Positions 8,938-17,259 of a stretch of 38,528 bases of DNA are shown here, one piece after another. The translations under genes were made by a program, and so were the position numbers. Each line of letters starts with the position of its first letter. Position 1 is the first letter of the stretch. Below the pieces are notes generated by a model. It was not told where the DNA came from. It ran no database searches and worked only from the letters and a program-made list of their open reading frames with translations. Source of the DNA: an uncultured Gilliamella sp. (GTDB taxonomy: Bacteria > Pseudomonadota > Gammaproteobacteria > Enterobacterales > Orbaceae); the NCBI GenBank assembly GCA_946481345.1, contig CAMLMY010000019.1, positions 1 through 38,528 of the forward strand, given 5' to 3'.

Positions 8938-8982
8938 ACGCAATCAATATGATACAAAGTCGATAGTATTATTTGATTGCGT
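8938..8982. repeat. long imperfect hairpin between the epimerase gene and rplY
   Basis: ACGCAATCAA (8938-8947) pairs perfectly with TTGATTGCGT (8973-8982). The pairing continues inward over 8949-8955 with 8966-8972 (one G-T pair, one bulged T), leaving a 10-base loop. This is about 17 bp of stem. It has no T tract, so it may be a weak 3' end structure of the epimerase mRNA. Its right arm also overlaps the predicted -35 element of rplY, so an operator role is possible. Confidence 0.5.
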
Positions 8983-9005
8983 TTAATCGGATTAAACTTT
9001 ATAAT
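8977..9005 (+). promoter_or_regulatory. sigma-70 promoter of rplY
   Basis: TTGCGT (8977-8982) and a perfect TATAAT (9000-9005) are separated by 17 bases. The transcript would start near 9012, giving a leader of about 84 bases before the chosen rplY start. The -35 lies inside the right arm of the hairpin described separately. Confidence 0.6.
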
Positions 9006-9012
9006 CGCTAGC

Positions 9013-9073
9013 GCTTTTTAAAGCACCTATTTTATAGCCAACTACTGGGTCGCCTGTAATTGGTTTTTATTTT
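9013..9073 (+). promoter_or_regulatory. structured rplY leader, candidate L25 autoregulatory RNA
   Basis: The predicted 5' leader holds two hairpins. The first is GCTTT-TT-AAAGC (9013-9024). The second pairs CCAACTAC (9038-9045) with GTAATTGG (9056-9063) with one C-A mismatch, and closes through GG/CC at 47-48/53-54 around GTCG. The second hairpin is followed at once by TTTTTATTTT, as in an intrinsic terminator. E. coli rplY is known to be autogenously controlled by L25 through its leader hairpins. A similar role here is inference; attenuation is the alternative. Confidence 0.5.
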
Positions 9074-9095
9074 AAAATAATTAAGAGAAATGAAA

Positions 9096-9380
9096 ATGTT
9101 TAAACTTAAAGCAGAAGTTAGAAAAGAGCATGGTAAGGGTGCGAGCCGCCGCCTGCGTCACGCTGGTAAATTCCCAGCTATTATTTATGGTGGAACTGAA
9201 CCTGCAATCTCTGTTGTGCTTGATCACAACCAAGTCTTCAATATGCAAGAAAAACCAGAATTTTATTCTGAAGTTTTAACTATTGAAGTTGACGGTAAAG
9301 CCGTTAAAGCGAAAGTGCAGGCGGTACAACGTCACCCGTTCAAGCCAAAACTAGTTCATATGGATTTTGTTCGCGTATAA
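9096..9380 (+). CDS. rplY: 50S ribosomal protein L25 (bL25)
   Basis: This 94-residue protein binds 5S rRNA (loop E) in the large ribosomal subunit. It matches E. coli L25 throughout, including [38 protein letters not shown] and the C-terminal [18 protein letters not shown]. It is the short form without the CTC extension. ATG occurs at 9090 and 9096. The second gives exactly the family length and N-terminus (MFKLKAEV) and lies at a better distance from the weak AAGAG site, so I chose it. The gene is monocistronic, with its own promoter, a structured leader and a terminator just downstream. Confidence 0.95.
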   Translation: MFKLKAEVRKEHGKGASRRLRHAGKFPAIIYGGTEPAISVVLDHNQVFNMQEKPEFYSEVLTIEVDGKAVKAKVQAVQRHPFKPKLVHMDFVRV

Positions 9381-9421
9381 TTATATTTTAATTGGATATT
9401 ATCCAATCAAAGATTTAAGAT

Positions 9422-9452
9422 AAAGGTCACCTACATGGTGACCTTTTATTTT
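9422..9452 (+). terminator. intrinsic terminator of rplY
   Basis: AAAGGTCACC (9422-9431) and GGTGACCTTT (9437-9446) form a perfect 10-bp stem with loop TACAT, followed by a T-rich tail. It lies about 40 bases after the rplY stop. Confidence 0.9.
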
Positions 9453-9562
9453 AGAAAAAATAAGGCAAATGCCTATTATTATGATTTACCCCATTAACTA
9501 GGTATACATAGGTAATACAACAGAATAGAATAAAGTATATTCTACCACCTTAGGAGAGAACC

Positions 9563-11023
9563 ATGTCTGATATCCCAGCTTGCAATTTAGTTATTTTCGG
9601 TGCTAAAGGGGATTTGACAAGACGCAAATTATTACCGTCTTTATATCAATTAGAAAAATATGGAAAATTGCCAACACAAACCAAAATTTTAGGTGTCGGA
9701 CGTGCAGATTGGGATCATGCCGCTTATGTTGAAGTTGCGAAAGATGCATTAACCACTTTTATGTCAGAACCATTGGATGAAAATATTTGGCAAAGATTTA
9801 GCCAAAGGCTTAACTTCCATAAATTGGATGTTAATAATATTTCAGGTTTTAATGCACTCAAAAATGAGCTTGATCAAACTCGACCAACTATTTTTTATTT
9901 TGCGATGCATCCAGGGGCTTTTGGTACTATTTGCCAAGGTCTAGCTGAAGCTGGATTAAATCAAGATCAGAATCGAATCGTCATGGAAAAACCGCTGGGT
10001 ACTGATTTACAATCATCGCGTGAAATCAATGATTCAGTGGCAAAATATTTCAGTGAATCACAAGTGTATCGTATTGACCATTATTTAGGTAAAGAATCCG
10101 TTCTAAATCTATTAGCATTACGTTTTGCTAATCCACTGTTTGCCTCATTTTGGGATAGAAATTCGATCGATCATGTGGAAATAACGGTAGCCGAACAAGT
10201 TGGTATTGAGGGTCGATGGGGATATTTTGATAAAGCTGGCCAAATGCGTGATATGGTGCAAAATCATTTATTACAAATTTTAACTATGATTGCTATGTCG
10301 CCTCCTGCTAACCTAGAAGATAATAGCTTACGTAATGAAAAAATAGCAGTACTTGATGCACTTAGACCAATAAATAAAACGAATATTCGTGAGAAAGTTG
10401 TACGGGGTCAATATACTGCAGGATTTGTAAATGGTATTAATGTCCCTGGTTATTTAGAAGAAGATGGAGCAAATAAAGAGAGTAATACCGAAACATTTGT
10501 AGCCATTCGTGTTGATATCGATAACTGGCGCTGGGCTGGAGTACCTTTTTATTTGCGAACAGGTAAACGTTTACCAAGCAAATGCTCCGAAGTCGTTGTT
10601 TATTTTAAACCATTACCACTTAATTTATTTAATGAATCTTATCCAGAGTTACCACAAAATAAATTAACCATTCGGTTGCAACCGGATGAGGGAATGGATA
10701 TTGAAATTTTAAATAAAGTCCCAGGATTAGATAGTACGCATACGTTACAAACAACTAAGCTTGATCTCAGTTTTAATGAGGCTTTTCATCAACATCGTGC
10801 TGATGCTTATGAACGATTATTACTTGAGGTTATGCGAGGAAGACAAGCTCTATTCGTCCATCGTGATGAAGTCGAAGCCGCATGGAAATGGGTTGATTCG
10901 ATTATTAACGCTTGGGAATCAGACAAAGAGTCACCAAAAACTTATCAGGCAGGTACATGGGGTCCGGTTGCATCGGTTGCCTTAATCACTAAAGATGGGT
11001 ATTCATGGCATGAATTTGAATAA
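9563..11023 (+). CDS. zwf: glucose-6-phosphate 1-dehydrogenase
   Basis: This enzyme oxidises glucose 6-phosphate to 6-phosphogluconolactone and makes NADPH, the entry step of the oxidative pentose phosphate pathway. The 486 residues match E. coli Zwf (491). The nucleotide-binding motif is GAKGDLTRRKL (13-23), followed by EKPLG (142-146) and the catalytic RIDHYLGKE (170-178). Later conserved blocks such as NWRWAGVPFYLRTGKRLP and the ending GYSWHEFE are intact. The start has a TAGGAGAG site. The lactonase gene follows after 13 bases, so the two form an operon. No gnd or edd/eda genes are in the window, so the next pathway step is encoded elsewhere or is missing. Confidence 0.97.
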   Translation: MSDIPACNLVIFGAKGDLTRRKLLPSLYQLEKYGKLPTQTKILGVGRADWDHAAYVEVAKDALTTFMSEPLDENIWQRFSQRLNFHKLDVNNISGFNALKNELDQTRPTIFYFAMHPGAFGTICQGLAEAGLNQDQNRIVMEKPLGTDLQSSREINDSVAKYFSESQVYRIDHYLGKESVLNLLALRFANPLFASFWDRNSIDHVEITVAEQVGIEGRWGYFDKAGQMRDMVQNHLLQILTMIAMSPPANLEDNSLRNEKIAVLDALRPINKTNIREKVVRGQYTAGFVNGINVPGYLEEDGANKESNTETFVAIRVDIDNWRWAGVPFYLRTGKRLPSKCSEVVVYFKPLPLNLFNESYPELPQNKLTIRLQPDEGMDIEILNKVPGLDSTHTLQTTKLDLSFNEAFHQHRADAYERLLLEVMRGRQALFVHRDEVEAAWKWVDSIINAWESDKESPKTYQAGTWGPVASVALITKDGYSWHEFE

Positions 11024-11036
11024 AGGAAAATTAAAT

Positions 11037-11735
11037 ATGTTTACGTTAAACAAATATGAAAATAGTCAGTTGTTGATTAAAGATTTAACCTCACATATTG
11101 TTAATGCTTTAAAACTAGCAATTGAAAAAAAAGGTCATGCTTCTATTGCTGTTTCTGGAGGTAAAACACCTATTCCATTATTTACCTTACTAAGTCAACA
11201 AGATCTAGAATGGAATCGAGTTTTTATCACATTAGTTGATGATAGATGGGTTGATGATACTGATGATGCTAGTAATGAAAAATTAGTAATGACATACTTG
11301 TTACAAAATAAAGCAAAATTAGCTAATTTTATAGGACTAAAAAATAGTTATGACAATCCATTTGATGGAGCAGAACTTACTGACAAAATTTTAGATAAAG
11401 TACCAATGCCATTTGATGTGGTCATTTTAGGTATGGGAGAAGATGGTCATACAGCTTCATTATTCCCTGGAGCAGCTAATTTGCAAGCGGGCTTAGATAT
11501 GAAATCAGGCCGTAAGGTTGTTGGCATGACGCCGTTGACCGCTCCTCTTGATCGTATTACCTTGACTTTACCAACTATTTTGAATAGTACAAATATCTAT
11601 TTGCATTTAGTTGGAGAAAGTAAAATGGCTGTATTAGAGCAAGCAGAAAATGGTGATGACGTTAATGAAATGCCAATTCGAGCCATTTTGCAGCAAAATA
11701 AAGTTAAAGTAACTGGATTTTGGTCAGCTTCCTAA
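11037..11735 (+). CDS. pgl: 6-phosphogluconolactonase (DevB/SOL type)
   Basis: This 232-residue cytoplasmic enzyme hydrolyses 6-phosphogluconolactone to 6-phosphogluconate. It belongs to the NagB/RpiA-like fold family (DevB/SOL lactonases), unlike the beta-propeller Pgl of E. coli. Diagnostic motifs are VSGGKTPIPLF, LVDDRWV and GMGEDGHTASLFPG. The frame is open from 10995, overlapping zwf, but the ATG at 11037 is preceded by AAGGAAAA at seven bases and gives the standard family length, so the earlier start is unlikely. It is co-transcribed with zwf and ends before a strong terminator. Confidence 0.94.
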   Translation: MFTLNKYENSQLLIKDLTSHIVNALKLAIEKKGHASIAVSGGKTPIPLFTLLSQQDLEWNRVFITLVDDRWVDDTDDASNEKLVMTYLLQNKAKLANFIGLKNSYDNPFDGAELTDKILDKVPMPFDVVILGMGEDGHTASLFPGAANLQAGLDMKSGRKVVGMTPLTAPLDRITLTLPTILNSTNIYLHLVGESKMAVLEQAENGDDVNEMPIRAILQQNKVKVTGFWSAS

Positions 11736-11744
11736 ATTACATAT

Positions 11745-11774
11745 ATTAGCCGACAAATGTCGGCTAATTATTTT
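11745..11774 (+). terminator. intrinsic terminator of zwf-pgl
   Basis: ATTAGCCGACA (11745-11755) and TGTCGGCTAAT (11758-11768) are exact reverse complements around AA, followed by TATTTTC. It lies ten bases after the pgl stop. Confidence 0.85.
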
Positions 11775-12035
11775 CAGAAAAATTAATCCTTTGTAATATT
11801 TTGTTAATTCTTATCATTACTAAAGCAAATATTTCTACTCACTTAGCCCCATATTGTTAATCAGTTTGTGTGGTTTTTATACTCAAAAGTAGCATAATCA
11901 TTCGAATATTATCTTTAACACTTTGTTATTATTTAAAATAAAAACGTTGGTGATTTTTAGTTTATTCTTAAAAAATAAAATAGAACTGTATTGTTAAACA
12001 ATGAGAAATTAATTAATTAAATGCCTATTAATTTT
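11775..12035. other. AT-rich spacer upstream of the dcw cluster
   Basis: About 260 bases without any credible open frame on either strand. A possible weak promoter for the dcw cluster is TTGTTA (11991-11996) with TAATTA (12014-12019) at 17 bases, which would start transcripts just before the MraZ boxes. The -10 is poor, so this is tentative. I see nothing else I can support. Confidence 0.4.
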
Positions 12036-12069
12036 GTGACTTTTGTGGTAAAAAGTGGGGTTAAGTGGC
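12036..12069 (+). promoter_or_regulatory. tandem MraZ boxes (mraZ operator)
   Basis: GTGG occurs at 12045, 12055 and 12065 with an exact 10-bp period, and a further GTGA lies at 12036. Each unit is preceded by an A/T-rich stretch (TTTT, AAAA, TTAA). This matches known MraZ operators: tandem TGGG-type repeats at 10-bp spacing in E. coli and AAAGTG-type repeats in mycoplasmas. The array ends 78 bases before the mraZ start and supports autorepression of the whole division and cell wall cluster by MraZ. Confidence 0.75.
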
Positions 12070-12146
12070 AAGAAAGCCATAATTATTTAAATAATTGATT
12101 ATTAACAAATAAAAAATACTAAAAATTTATAACTAACGGTGCTTTT

Positions 12147-12593
12147 ATGTTCAGCGGTGCAACTTCAGTCACTTTAGATAGTAAAGGGCGGATGGCTATT
12201 CCTACTCGCTACCGTGAATTTTTGTCTGAAGGTATGGTTTGTACTATTGGATTATATCATCCTTGTCTTACTCTTTATTCCATGTCTGAATGGAAAAGAA
12301 TTGAGCAACAACTTTCGACACTTTCCACTGTGGTTGAGGCTGAACGTAGAGTTAAACGATTATTATTAGGTTATGCAATTGAGTGTCCAATGGATAATTC
12401 AGGCAGAATTTTGTTACCGCCAACGTTACGCACATATGCCAAACTAGAAAAACATATCATGTTTGTTGGACAATCTAATAAATTCGAGATTTGGGATGAA
12501 GTAATATGGTATCAACAAATTAGTGATGATATTGCAGCATTATCAACCGATATTGCAAATTTATCTGATAATTTGAAAAGTTTAACTATTTAA
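12147..12593 (+). CDS. mraZ: transcriptional regulator MraZ
   Basis: This 148-residue DNA-binding protein is the repressor that usually opens the dcw cluster. It carries two AbrB-like SpoVT domains with the paired signatures LDSKGRMAIPTRYR (about 10-24) and the diverged second copy MDNSGRILLPPTLR (about 85-98). The length agrees with E. coli MraZ (152). The protein forms ring oligomers in homologues, which explains binding to evenly spaced boxes such as those at 12036-12069. The ribosome binding site (AACGGTG) is weak. rsmH follows after 18 bases. Confidence 0.95.
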   Translation: MFSGATSVTLDSKGRMAIPTRYREFLSEGMVCTIGLYHPCLTLYSMSEWKRIEQQLSTLSTVVEAERRVKRLLLGYAIECPMDNSGRILLPPTLRTYAKLEKHIMFVGQSNKFEIWDEVIWYQQISDDIAALSTDIANLSDNLKSLTI

Positions 12594-12611
12594 CAAAGAG
12601 TAAAAAAATTA

Positions 12612-13550
12612 ATGAGCTATCAACATACTACAGTTTTATTAAATGAAGCCGTAACAGCATTGAATATAAAAAAAAACGGCATTTATGTTGATGGAACTTT
12701 CGGTCGAGGTGGGCACTCTCGTCTGATACTAGAACAACTTGGAGAGCAAGGAAAGTTAATTGCTATTGATCGTGACGCGTTAGCACAACAAGCCGCAGCT
12801 GAAATAAAAGATCCTAGATTTACCTTTATTCGTGGAGAATTTTCTCATATTTATCAATATATTGATAATTTAGGATTACTCGGTAAAGTTGATGGTTTTT
12901 TATTAGATCTTGGTGTCTCATCACCACAATTAGATGATCCTCAAAGGGGATTTTCATTTATGCGTGATGGCCCTCTTGATATGCGAATGAATAGCCATAA
13001 AGGTATGACTGCAAGTGAGTGGTTATTAACTAGCGATGAAGCTGATATTGCTTGGGTGCTAAAAACATTTGGGGAAGAAAAGTTTGCTAAACGTATTGCT
13101 CGGGCAATAGTTGAACAAAATAGAATTGCGCCAATAACTCGAACTTTAGAATTGGCAAATTTAATTGAAAAAGCCACACCTAAAAAAGATAAATATAAAC
13201 ATCCTGCAACTCGGAGTTTTCAAGCGATTCGTATTTATATCAATAGTGAATTGGAAGAAGTTGAACAGGCATTAAATAGTAGTTTGTCAGTACTGGCCGA
13301 TAAAGGTAGATTGGCAATAATTAGTTTTCATTCTTTGGAAGATAGAATAGTTAAACAATTTATTAGTAAAAATAGCAAAGGACCAGAACTTCCTGCTGGA
13401 TTACCACTAACAGAACAACAAATTAAACAATATGGTGGGGCTAAATTAAAAACACTTGGTAAAGTTAAACCAAGTGCTGATGAGATTAACCACAACCCTC
13501 GTTCACGAAGTGCAATATTAAGGGTAGCTGAAAGGAAAAATGAATCGTAA
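12612..13550 (+). CDS. rsmH: 16S rRNA (cytosine1402-N4)-methyltransferase RsmH
   Basis: This 312-residue enzyme (MraW) methylates N4 of C1402 in 16S rRNA using S-adenosylmethionine, tuning the ribosomal P site. The SAM-binding motif is [11 protein letters not shown] (26-36). [29 protein letters not shown] and the C-terminal [14 protein letters not shown] are hallmark blocks, and the protein ends [14 protein letters not shown] as in homologues. Its length equals E. coli RsmH (313) within one residue. Its 3' end overlaps ftsL by 11 bases, so translation of the two is probably coupled. Confidence 0.96.
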   Translation: MSYQHTTVLLNEAVTALNIKKNGIYVDGTFGRGGHSRLILEQLGEQGKLIAIDRDALAQQAAAEIKDPRFTFIRGEFSHIYQYIDNLGLLGKVDGFLLDLGVSSPQLDDPQRGFSFMRDGPLDMRMNSHKGMTASEWLLTSDEADIAWVLKTFGEEKFAKRIARAIVEQNRIAPITRTLELANLIEKATPKKDKYKHPATRSFQAIRIYINSELEEVEQALNSSLSVLADKGRLAIISFHSLEDRIVKQFISKNSKGPELPAGLPLTEQQIKQYGGAKLKTLGKVKPSADEINHNPRSRSAILRVAERKNES

Positions 13551-13917
13551 TCAAAGTAATGATTTTGATAACTTATATGCTGAAATCGATAGCCAAAAAA
13601 GGCCAAGAAAGAGTCTATTTGGTCTAATTATTGGTGATCTGATTAAGAATCAAAAATTTTCATTACTATTACTAGTTCTTATAATTTTGTCGGCTGGTGC
13701 TGTATTAATCACAACTCAACAGGTTCGTAAACAGCTATTTGAACGTGAACAACTTTTATTAGAACAGGATGTTTTAGAGAGCGAATGGCGTAATTTAGTC
13801 ATCGAAGAAAATGTACTTGCAGATCCGAAACGTGTTGAATATAGAGCAAAAAATCAATTAGGTATGTCTTATGTGACATCAGAAAATGAAACCGTTATTG
13901 TGATAAAGAGTAAATAA
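13540..13917 (+). CDS. ftsL: cell division protein FtsL
   Basis: FtsL is a small bitopic divisome protein that forms a complex with FtsB and FtsQ and helps activate FtsWI. The 125 residues have a charged cytoplasmic N-terminus, one transmembrane helix (about 41-58), and a periplasmic coiled coil rich in Leu and Glu ([19 protein letters not shown]). The C-terminal motif is [14 protein letters not shown], similar to the ERIAREKLGM-type end of the family. The start lies inside the end of rsmH after GAAAGG. Its stop overlaps the ftsI start (TAATG). FtsL sequences are poorly conserved, so position in the cluster strengthens the call. Confidence 0.92.
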   Translation: MNRNQSNDFDNLYAEIDSQKRPRKSLFGLIIGDLIKNQKFSLLLLVLIILSAGAVLITTQQVRKQLFEREQLLLEQDVLESEWRNLVIEENVLADPKRVEYRAKNQLGMSYVTSENETVIVIKSK

Positions 13918-15695
13918 TGAAACCTGTAAAAAAAAATAATAAAGATAAATCTAAAAAGGTTTTAAAGACTACTAAAGTAAATAAACTGAATAACAAAAAA
14001 CAGTTTTTTACACCTAATCGTTTTTATGTTGTATATGGTTTTATCATCTTTGCTATTGTTTGTTTGATTATCCGAATGGCAATTTTGCAGATCATAGAAC
14101 CTGATAAACTTATTGCAGAAGGTAATAAACGATCAATTCGACACCAAGAAATGGATGCGCCAAGAGCTATGATTACTGATCGTAATGGGCGAGCCTTAGC
14201 TGTGAGTGTACCAATGTTTGATGTGTGGGCTGATCCAAAAATTGTTGTACAAAAAGGCGGTGTAAAAGCTGATGATATAAGGTGGCAAGGGTTAGCAAAA
14301 ACTCTGAATATTCCAATGTCAACGCTTGAGCAAAAACTGAGTAATCCGTCTATGCGTTTTGTTTATTTATCTAAACAAATAACACCGACAATCTCGAATT
14401 ATTTAAAACAGTTAAAATTGCCAGGGATTTCCTTTGCAAAAACGTCAAAACGCTACTATCCAGCAGCAGAGAACATTGCTCAGCTTATTGGTTTAACGGA
14501 TATTGATGAAAATGGTACAGAAAAAGGTGCTGAGGGTATCGAGAAAAGTTTTAATAAATGGTTAACGGGTGAATCAGGACAAAGAGTTATTAGGCGTGAT
14601 CGAGTAGGACGCGTCATTGAAGAAATAGAACGAACAGAGAGTGAAACAGCTGAAGATTTAATATTAAGTATTGATGAACGGTTACAATCATTAGTTTATA
14701 GCGAGCTTAGTCAGGCTGTTGCATTTAATAAAGCGGATAGCGGTACTGCCGTTTTAATTGATGTACATACAGGTGAGATTTTAGCAATGGCAACTAGCCC
14801 ATCTTATAATCCTAATAATCGATCATCAATTGATTATAATTTGCTACGTAATCGTGCTGTAACGGATGCATTTGAACCTGGTTCTACAGTAAAACCTTTG
14901 GTTGTAATGGCTGCGTTAGAGAAGAAAATCGCAGATTTGAATACTGTTATTGATACTAGACCTTTTTTAGTAAATCGTTACGAGATTAAAGATGTGTCAT
15001 ATCAAAAATCATTAAATTTAGCAGGTATTTTGGAAAAATCGAGTAACGTAGGTGTGAGTAAATTGGCTTTGCAAATGCAATCTGGCGAACTTGTTGAGTA
15101 TTATAGTCGTTTCGGTTTAGGACAGCCAACAGGACTCGGACTAGGTGGGGAAGTCAATGGATCAATAGCTGCCGATAGAACCAGAAAATGGGCTGATATT
15201 GAAAGAGCAACATTTGCATTTGGATATGGATTAAGAGTGACACCGCTACAATTAGCAAGAGCCTATGCAACGATTGGTAGTTATGGAATTTATCGACCTG
15301 TTTCTATTTTAAAAGTTAACGAACCTATCGAAGGTCAGCGAGTTGTACCAGAAAAAATAGCGAAAATAGTTGTTCAATTAATGGAAGCTGTAGCTGTTTC
15401 AGGTGGTGGGGCAAAAGCATCAGTGCCTGGTTATAGTGTCGGGGTTAAAACCGGTACTGCTAAAAAATTATCAAGTGGGCGCTATGTCAATCAATATTTG
15501 GCGTACACAGCAGGGATTGCACCAGCAACAAGGCCAAAATATTCGTTGGTCGTAATTATTGATAATCCGAAAGCTGGTCAATATTACGGAGGTTCTGTTT
15601 CCGCCCCAGTTTTTAGCCGTATTATGGGGGGAGTACTTAGAACTATGAATGTTAAACCAGATCGGCAAGTAGACGGTCAAACGATTATTTATTAA
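13917..15695 (+). CDS. ftsI: peptidoglycan D,D-transpeptidase FtsI (PBP3)
   Basis: FtsI crosslinks septal peptidoglycan and works with the glycosyltransferase FtsW. The 592-residue protein (E. coli 588) has a very lysine-rich cytoplasmic tail, one membrane anchor (about 37-58), a pedestal domain, and a C-terminal penicillin-binding domain. Active-site motifs are STVK with nucleophile S323, SSN (375-377) and KTGT (511-514). Catalysis takes place in the periplasm, and beta-lactams such as aztreonam and cephalexin bind this class. It overlaps ftsL by one base. The poly-A run near its start lies within the lysine codons and does not break the frame. Confidence 0.97.
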   Translation: MKPVKKNNKDKSKKVLKTTKVNKLNNKKQFFTPNRFYVVYGFIIFAIVCLIIRMAILQIIEPDKLIAEGNKRSIRHQEMDAPRAMITDRNGRALAVSVPMFDVWADPKIVVQKGGVKADDIRWQGLAKTLNIPMSTLEQKLSNPSMRFVYLSKQITPTISNYLKQLKLPGISFAKTSKRYYPAAENIAQLIGLTDIDENGTEKGAEGIEKSFNKWLTGESGQRVIRRDRVGRVIEEIERTESETAEDLILSIDERLQSLVYSELSQAVAFNKADSGTAVLIDVHTGEILAMATSPSYNPNNRSSIDYNLLRNRAVTDAFEPGSTVKPLVVMAALEKKIADLNTVIDTRPFLVNRYEIKDVSYQKSLNLAGILEKSSNVGVSKLALQMQSGELVEYYSRFGLGQPTGLGLGGEVNGSIAADRTRKWADIERATFAFGYGLRVTPLQLARAYATIGSYGIYRPVSILKVNEPIEGQRVVPEKIAKIVVQLMEAVAVSGGGAKASVPGYSVGVKTGTAKKLSSGRYVNQYLAYTAGIAPATRPKYSLVVIIDNPKAGQYYGGSVSAPVFSRIMGGVLRTMNVKPDRQVDGQTIIY

Positions 15696-15708
15696 TAGGT
15701 GGTAAAAG

Positions 15709-17259
15709 GTGGCTACAAGCACATTTAAAACATTATTTAAATTATTAGGGGGGGATGAAACTCTAAAATTAAAAGATTTCCCGCTTAATAATTTGCGAAT
15801 TGATAGTCGCAAAGTGAAAGAAAATGATGTATTTGTTGCTATTAAAGGTTATTCAGTTGATGGGCGAAAATTTATTTCTGAAGCTATTTCAGCGGGCGCT
15901 GTTGTTATTTTAATTGAAAGTCATAGAAAATCGAATGATTTAAAAATTGATTATTTGAAAAAAGATGATCAATCAGTTATACCACAGATCAGTGTTTTTC
16001 AACTTTCACAGCGCTTATCTGTTATTGCAAATGATTTTTATCATTCTCCATCAAAAAAATTATCGGTTATTGGCGTAACAGGTACGAATGGAAAAACTAC
16101 GATTACGCAACTTATTGCTCAATGTACAACATTGCTTAATGATAAAACAGCTATATTAGGTACTATTGGAAACGGAATTTATAATCATCTAGAACCATCA
16201 ATTAATACAACGGCATCCGCTATAGATGTTCAATCATTATTAGCTGATTTTGTGAAAAAACATGTTAAAGTTGTGGCGATGGAGATCTCATCTCATGGAC
16301 TTGCGATGAATCGAGTAAAAGGCTTAAATTGTGCTGCAACGGTATTTACTAATTTAAGTCGTGATCATCTTGATTACCATAAAACCATGAGTAAATATGC
16401 TAAAGCAAAGTGGTCGTTATTTAATCCTGATGAAAAAGAAAAACACGTTTCAAACTCGGGTAAGTCAATTATTAACTATGATGACAAATATGGTAAACGT
16501 TGGATTGAAAAGCTGTCACAAGTGACGGCTGTATCTTGTCAACCTAAATCTTTAAGACGATTAAAAGCGTTAAATACTCCTTATGTTGGCGTATCTATGA
16601 TTGAATATCATGATAAAGGTGCCAAAATTCATATGGAGTCTACTTGGGGTAATGCCATTATCAACAGTCGATTATTAGGTGAATTCAATGTGTCTAACAT
16701 ATTGTTAGCTATAGCAACATTATTAACGCTTGATTATCCATTTTTTGCTGTAATTAATATGGCATCTTTTCTTAAACCAATTTGTGGACGAATGGAAGTC
16801 ATACATTCAAACAATAATCCAACAGTCATTGTTGATTATGCCCATACGCCTGATGCATTACAAAAAGCGTTACAAGCAAGTCGAATTCATTGTAAAGGAT
16901 CTTTATGGGTAGTTTTTGGTTGTGGTGGAGATAGAGATACAGGCAAAAGACCTTTAATGGCTGAAATAGCTGAGCAATTTGCTGACAAAGTAGTATTAAC
17001 TAATGACAATCCTCGTACAGAAGATGAAATGAATATTATTCATGATATACAGCAAGGTTTCCATAATAATAAAGAGATACAAGTGATCACAGATAGAGCG
17101 CAAGCTATTACACAAACACTTGCACAAGCAAAGCCAAGTGATGTGATATTAATTGCAGGAAAAGGCCATGAGGATTATCAAATTATTGGCAAAACAAAAT
17201 ATCACTATTCAGATCAGGAAACAGTCAGACAGCTTTTAGGAATTGAGAGTCAATTATGA
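15709..17259 (+). CDS. murE: UDP-MurNAc-L-Ala-D-Glu:meso-diaminopimelate ligase MurE
   Basis: MurE adds meso-diaminopimelate to UDP-MurNAc-dipeptide in the cytoplasm using ATP. The ATP-binding loop is GTNGKTT (125-131). The third-residue specificity motif is DNPR (433-436), which indicates meso-diaminopimelate, not lysine. AGKGHEDYQ marks the C-terminal domain. The length is 516 residues, about 20 more than E. coli MurE, partly from an insertion near residues 70-90. Translation begins at GTG 15709, preceded by AGGTGG at 15697-15702. It overlaps murF by four bases (ATGA). Confidence 0.96.
   Translation: MATSTFKTLFKLLGGDETLKLKDFPLNNLRIDSRKVKENDVFVAIKGYSVDGRKFISEAISAGAVVILIESHRKSNDLKIDYLKKDDQSVIPQISVFQLSQRLSVIANDFYHSPSKKLSVIGVTGTNGKTTITQLIAQCTTLLNDKTAILGTIGNGIYNHLEPSINTTASAIDVQSLLADFVKKHVKVVAMEISSHGLAMNRVKGLNCAATVFTNLSRDHLDYHKTMSKYAKAKWSLFNPDEKEKHVSNSGKSIINYDDKYGKRWIEKLSQVTAVSCQPKSLRRLKALNTPYVGVSMIEYHDKGAKIHMESTWGNAIINSRLLGEFNVSNILLAIATLLTLDYPFFAVINMASFLKPICGRMEVIHSNNNPTVIVDYAHTPDALQKALQASRIHCKGSLWVVFGCGGDRDTGKRPLMAEIAEQFADKVVLTNDNPRTEDEMNIIHDIQQGFHNNKEIQVITDRAQAITQTLAQAKPSDVILIAGKGHEDYQIIGKTKYHYSDQETVRQLLGIESQL

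Noticed and set aside
10995-11036. Upstream start for pgl overlapping zwf
   Set aside because: The added 14 residues are outside the family, whereas the ATG at 11037 has a good ribosome binding site and gives the usual length.
13917-13995. Poly-A run at the start of ftsI considered as a frameshift site
   Set aside because: The frame continues intact through all FtsI motifs, and lysine-rich tails are normal for this protein.
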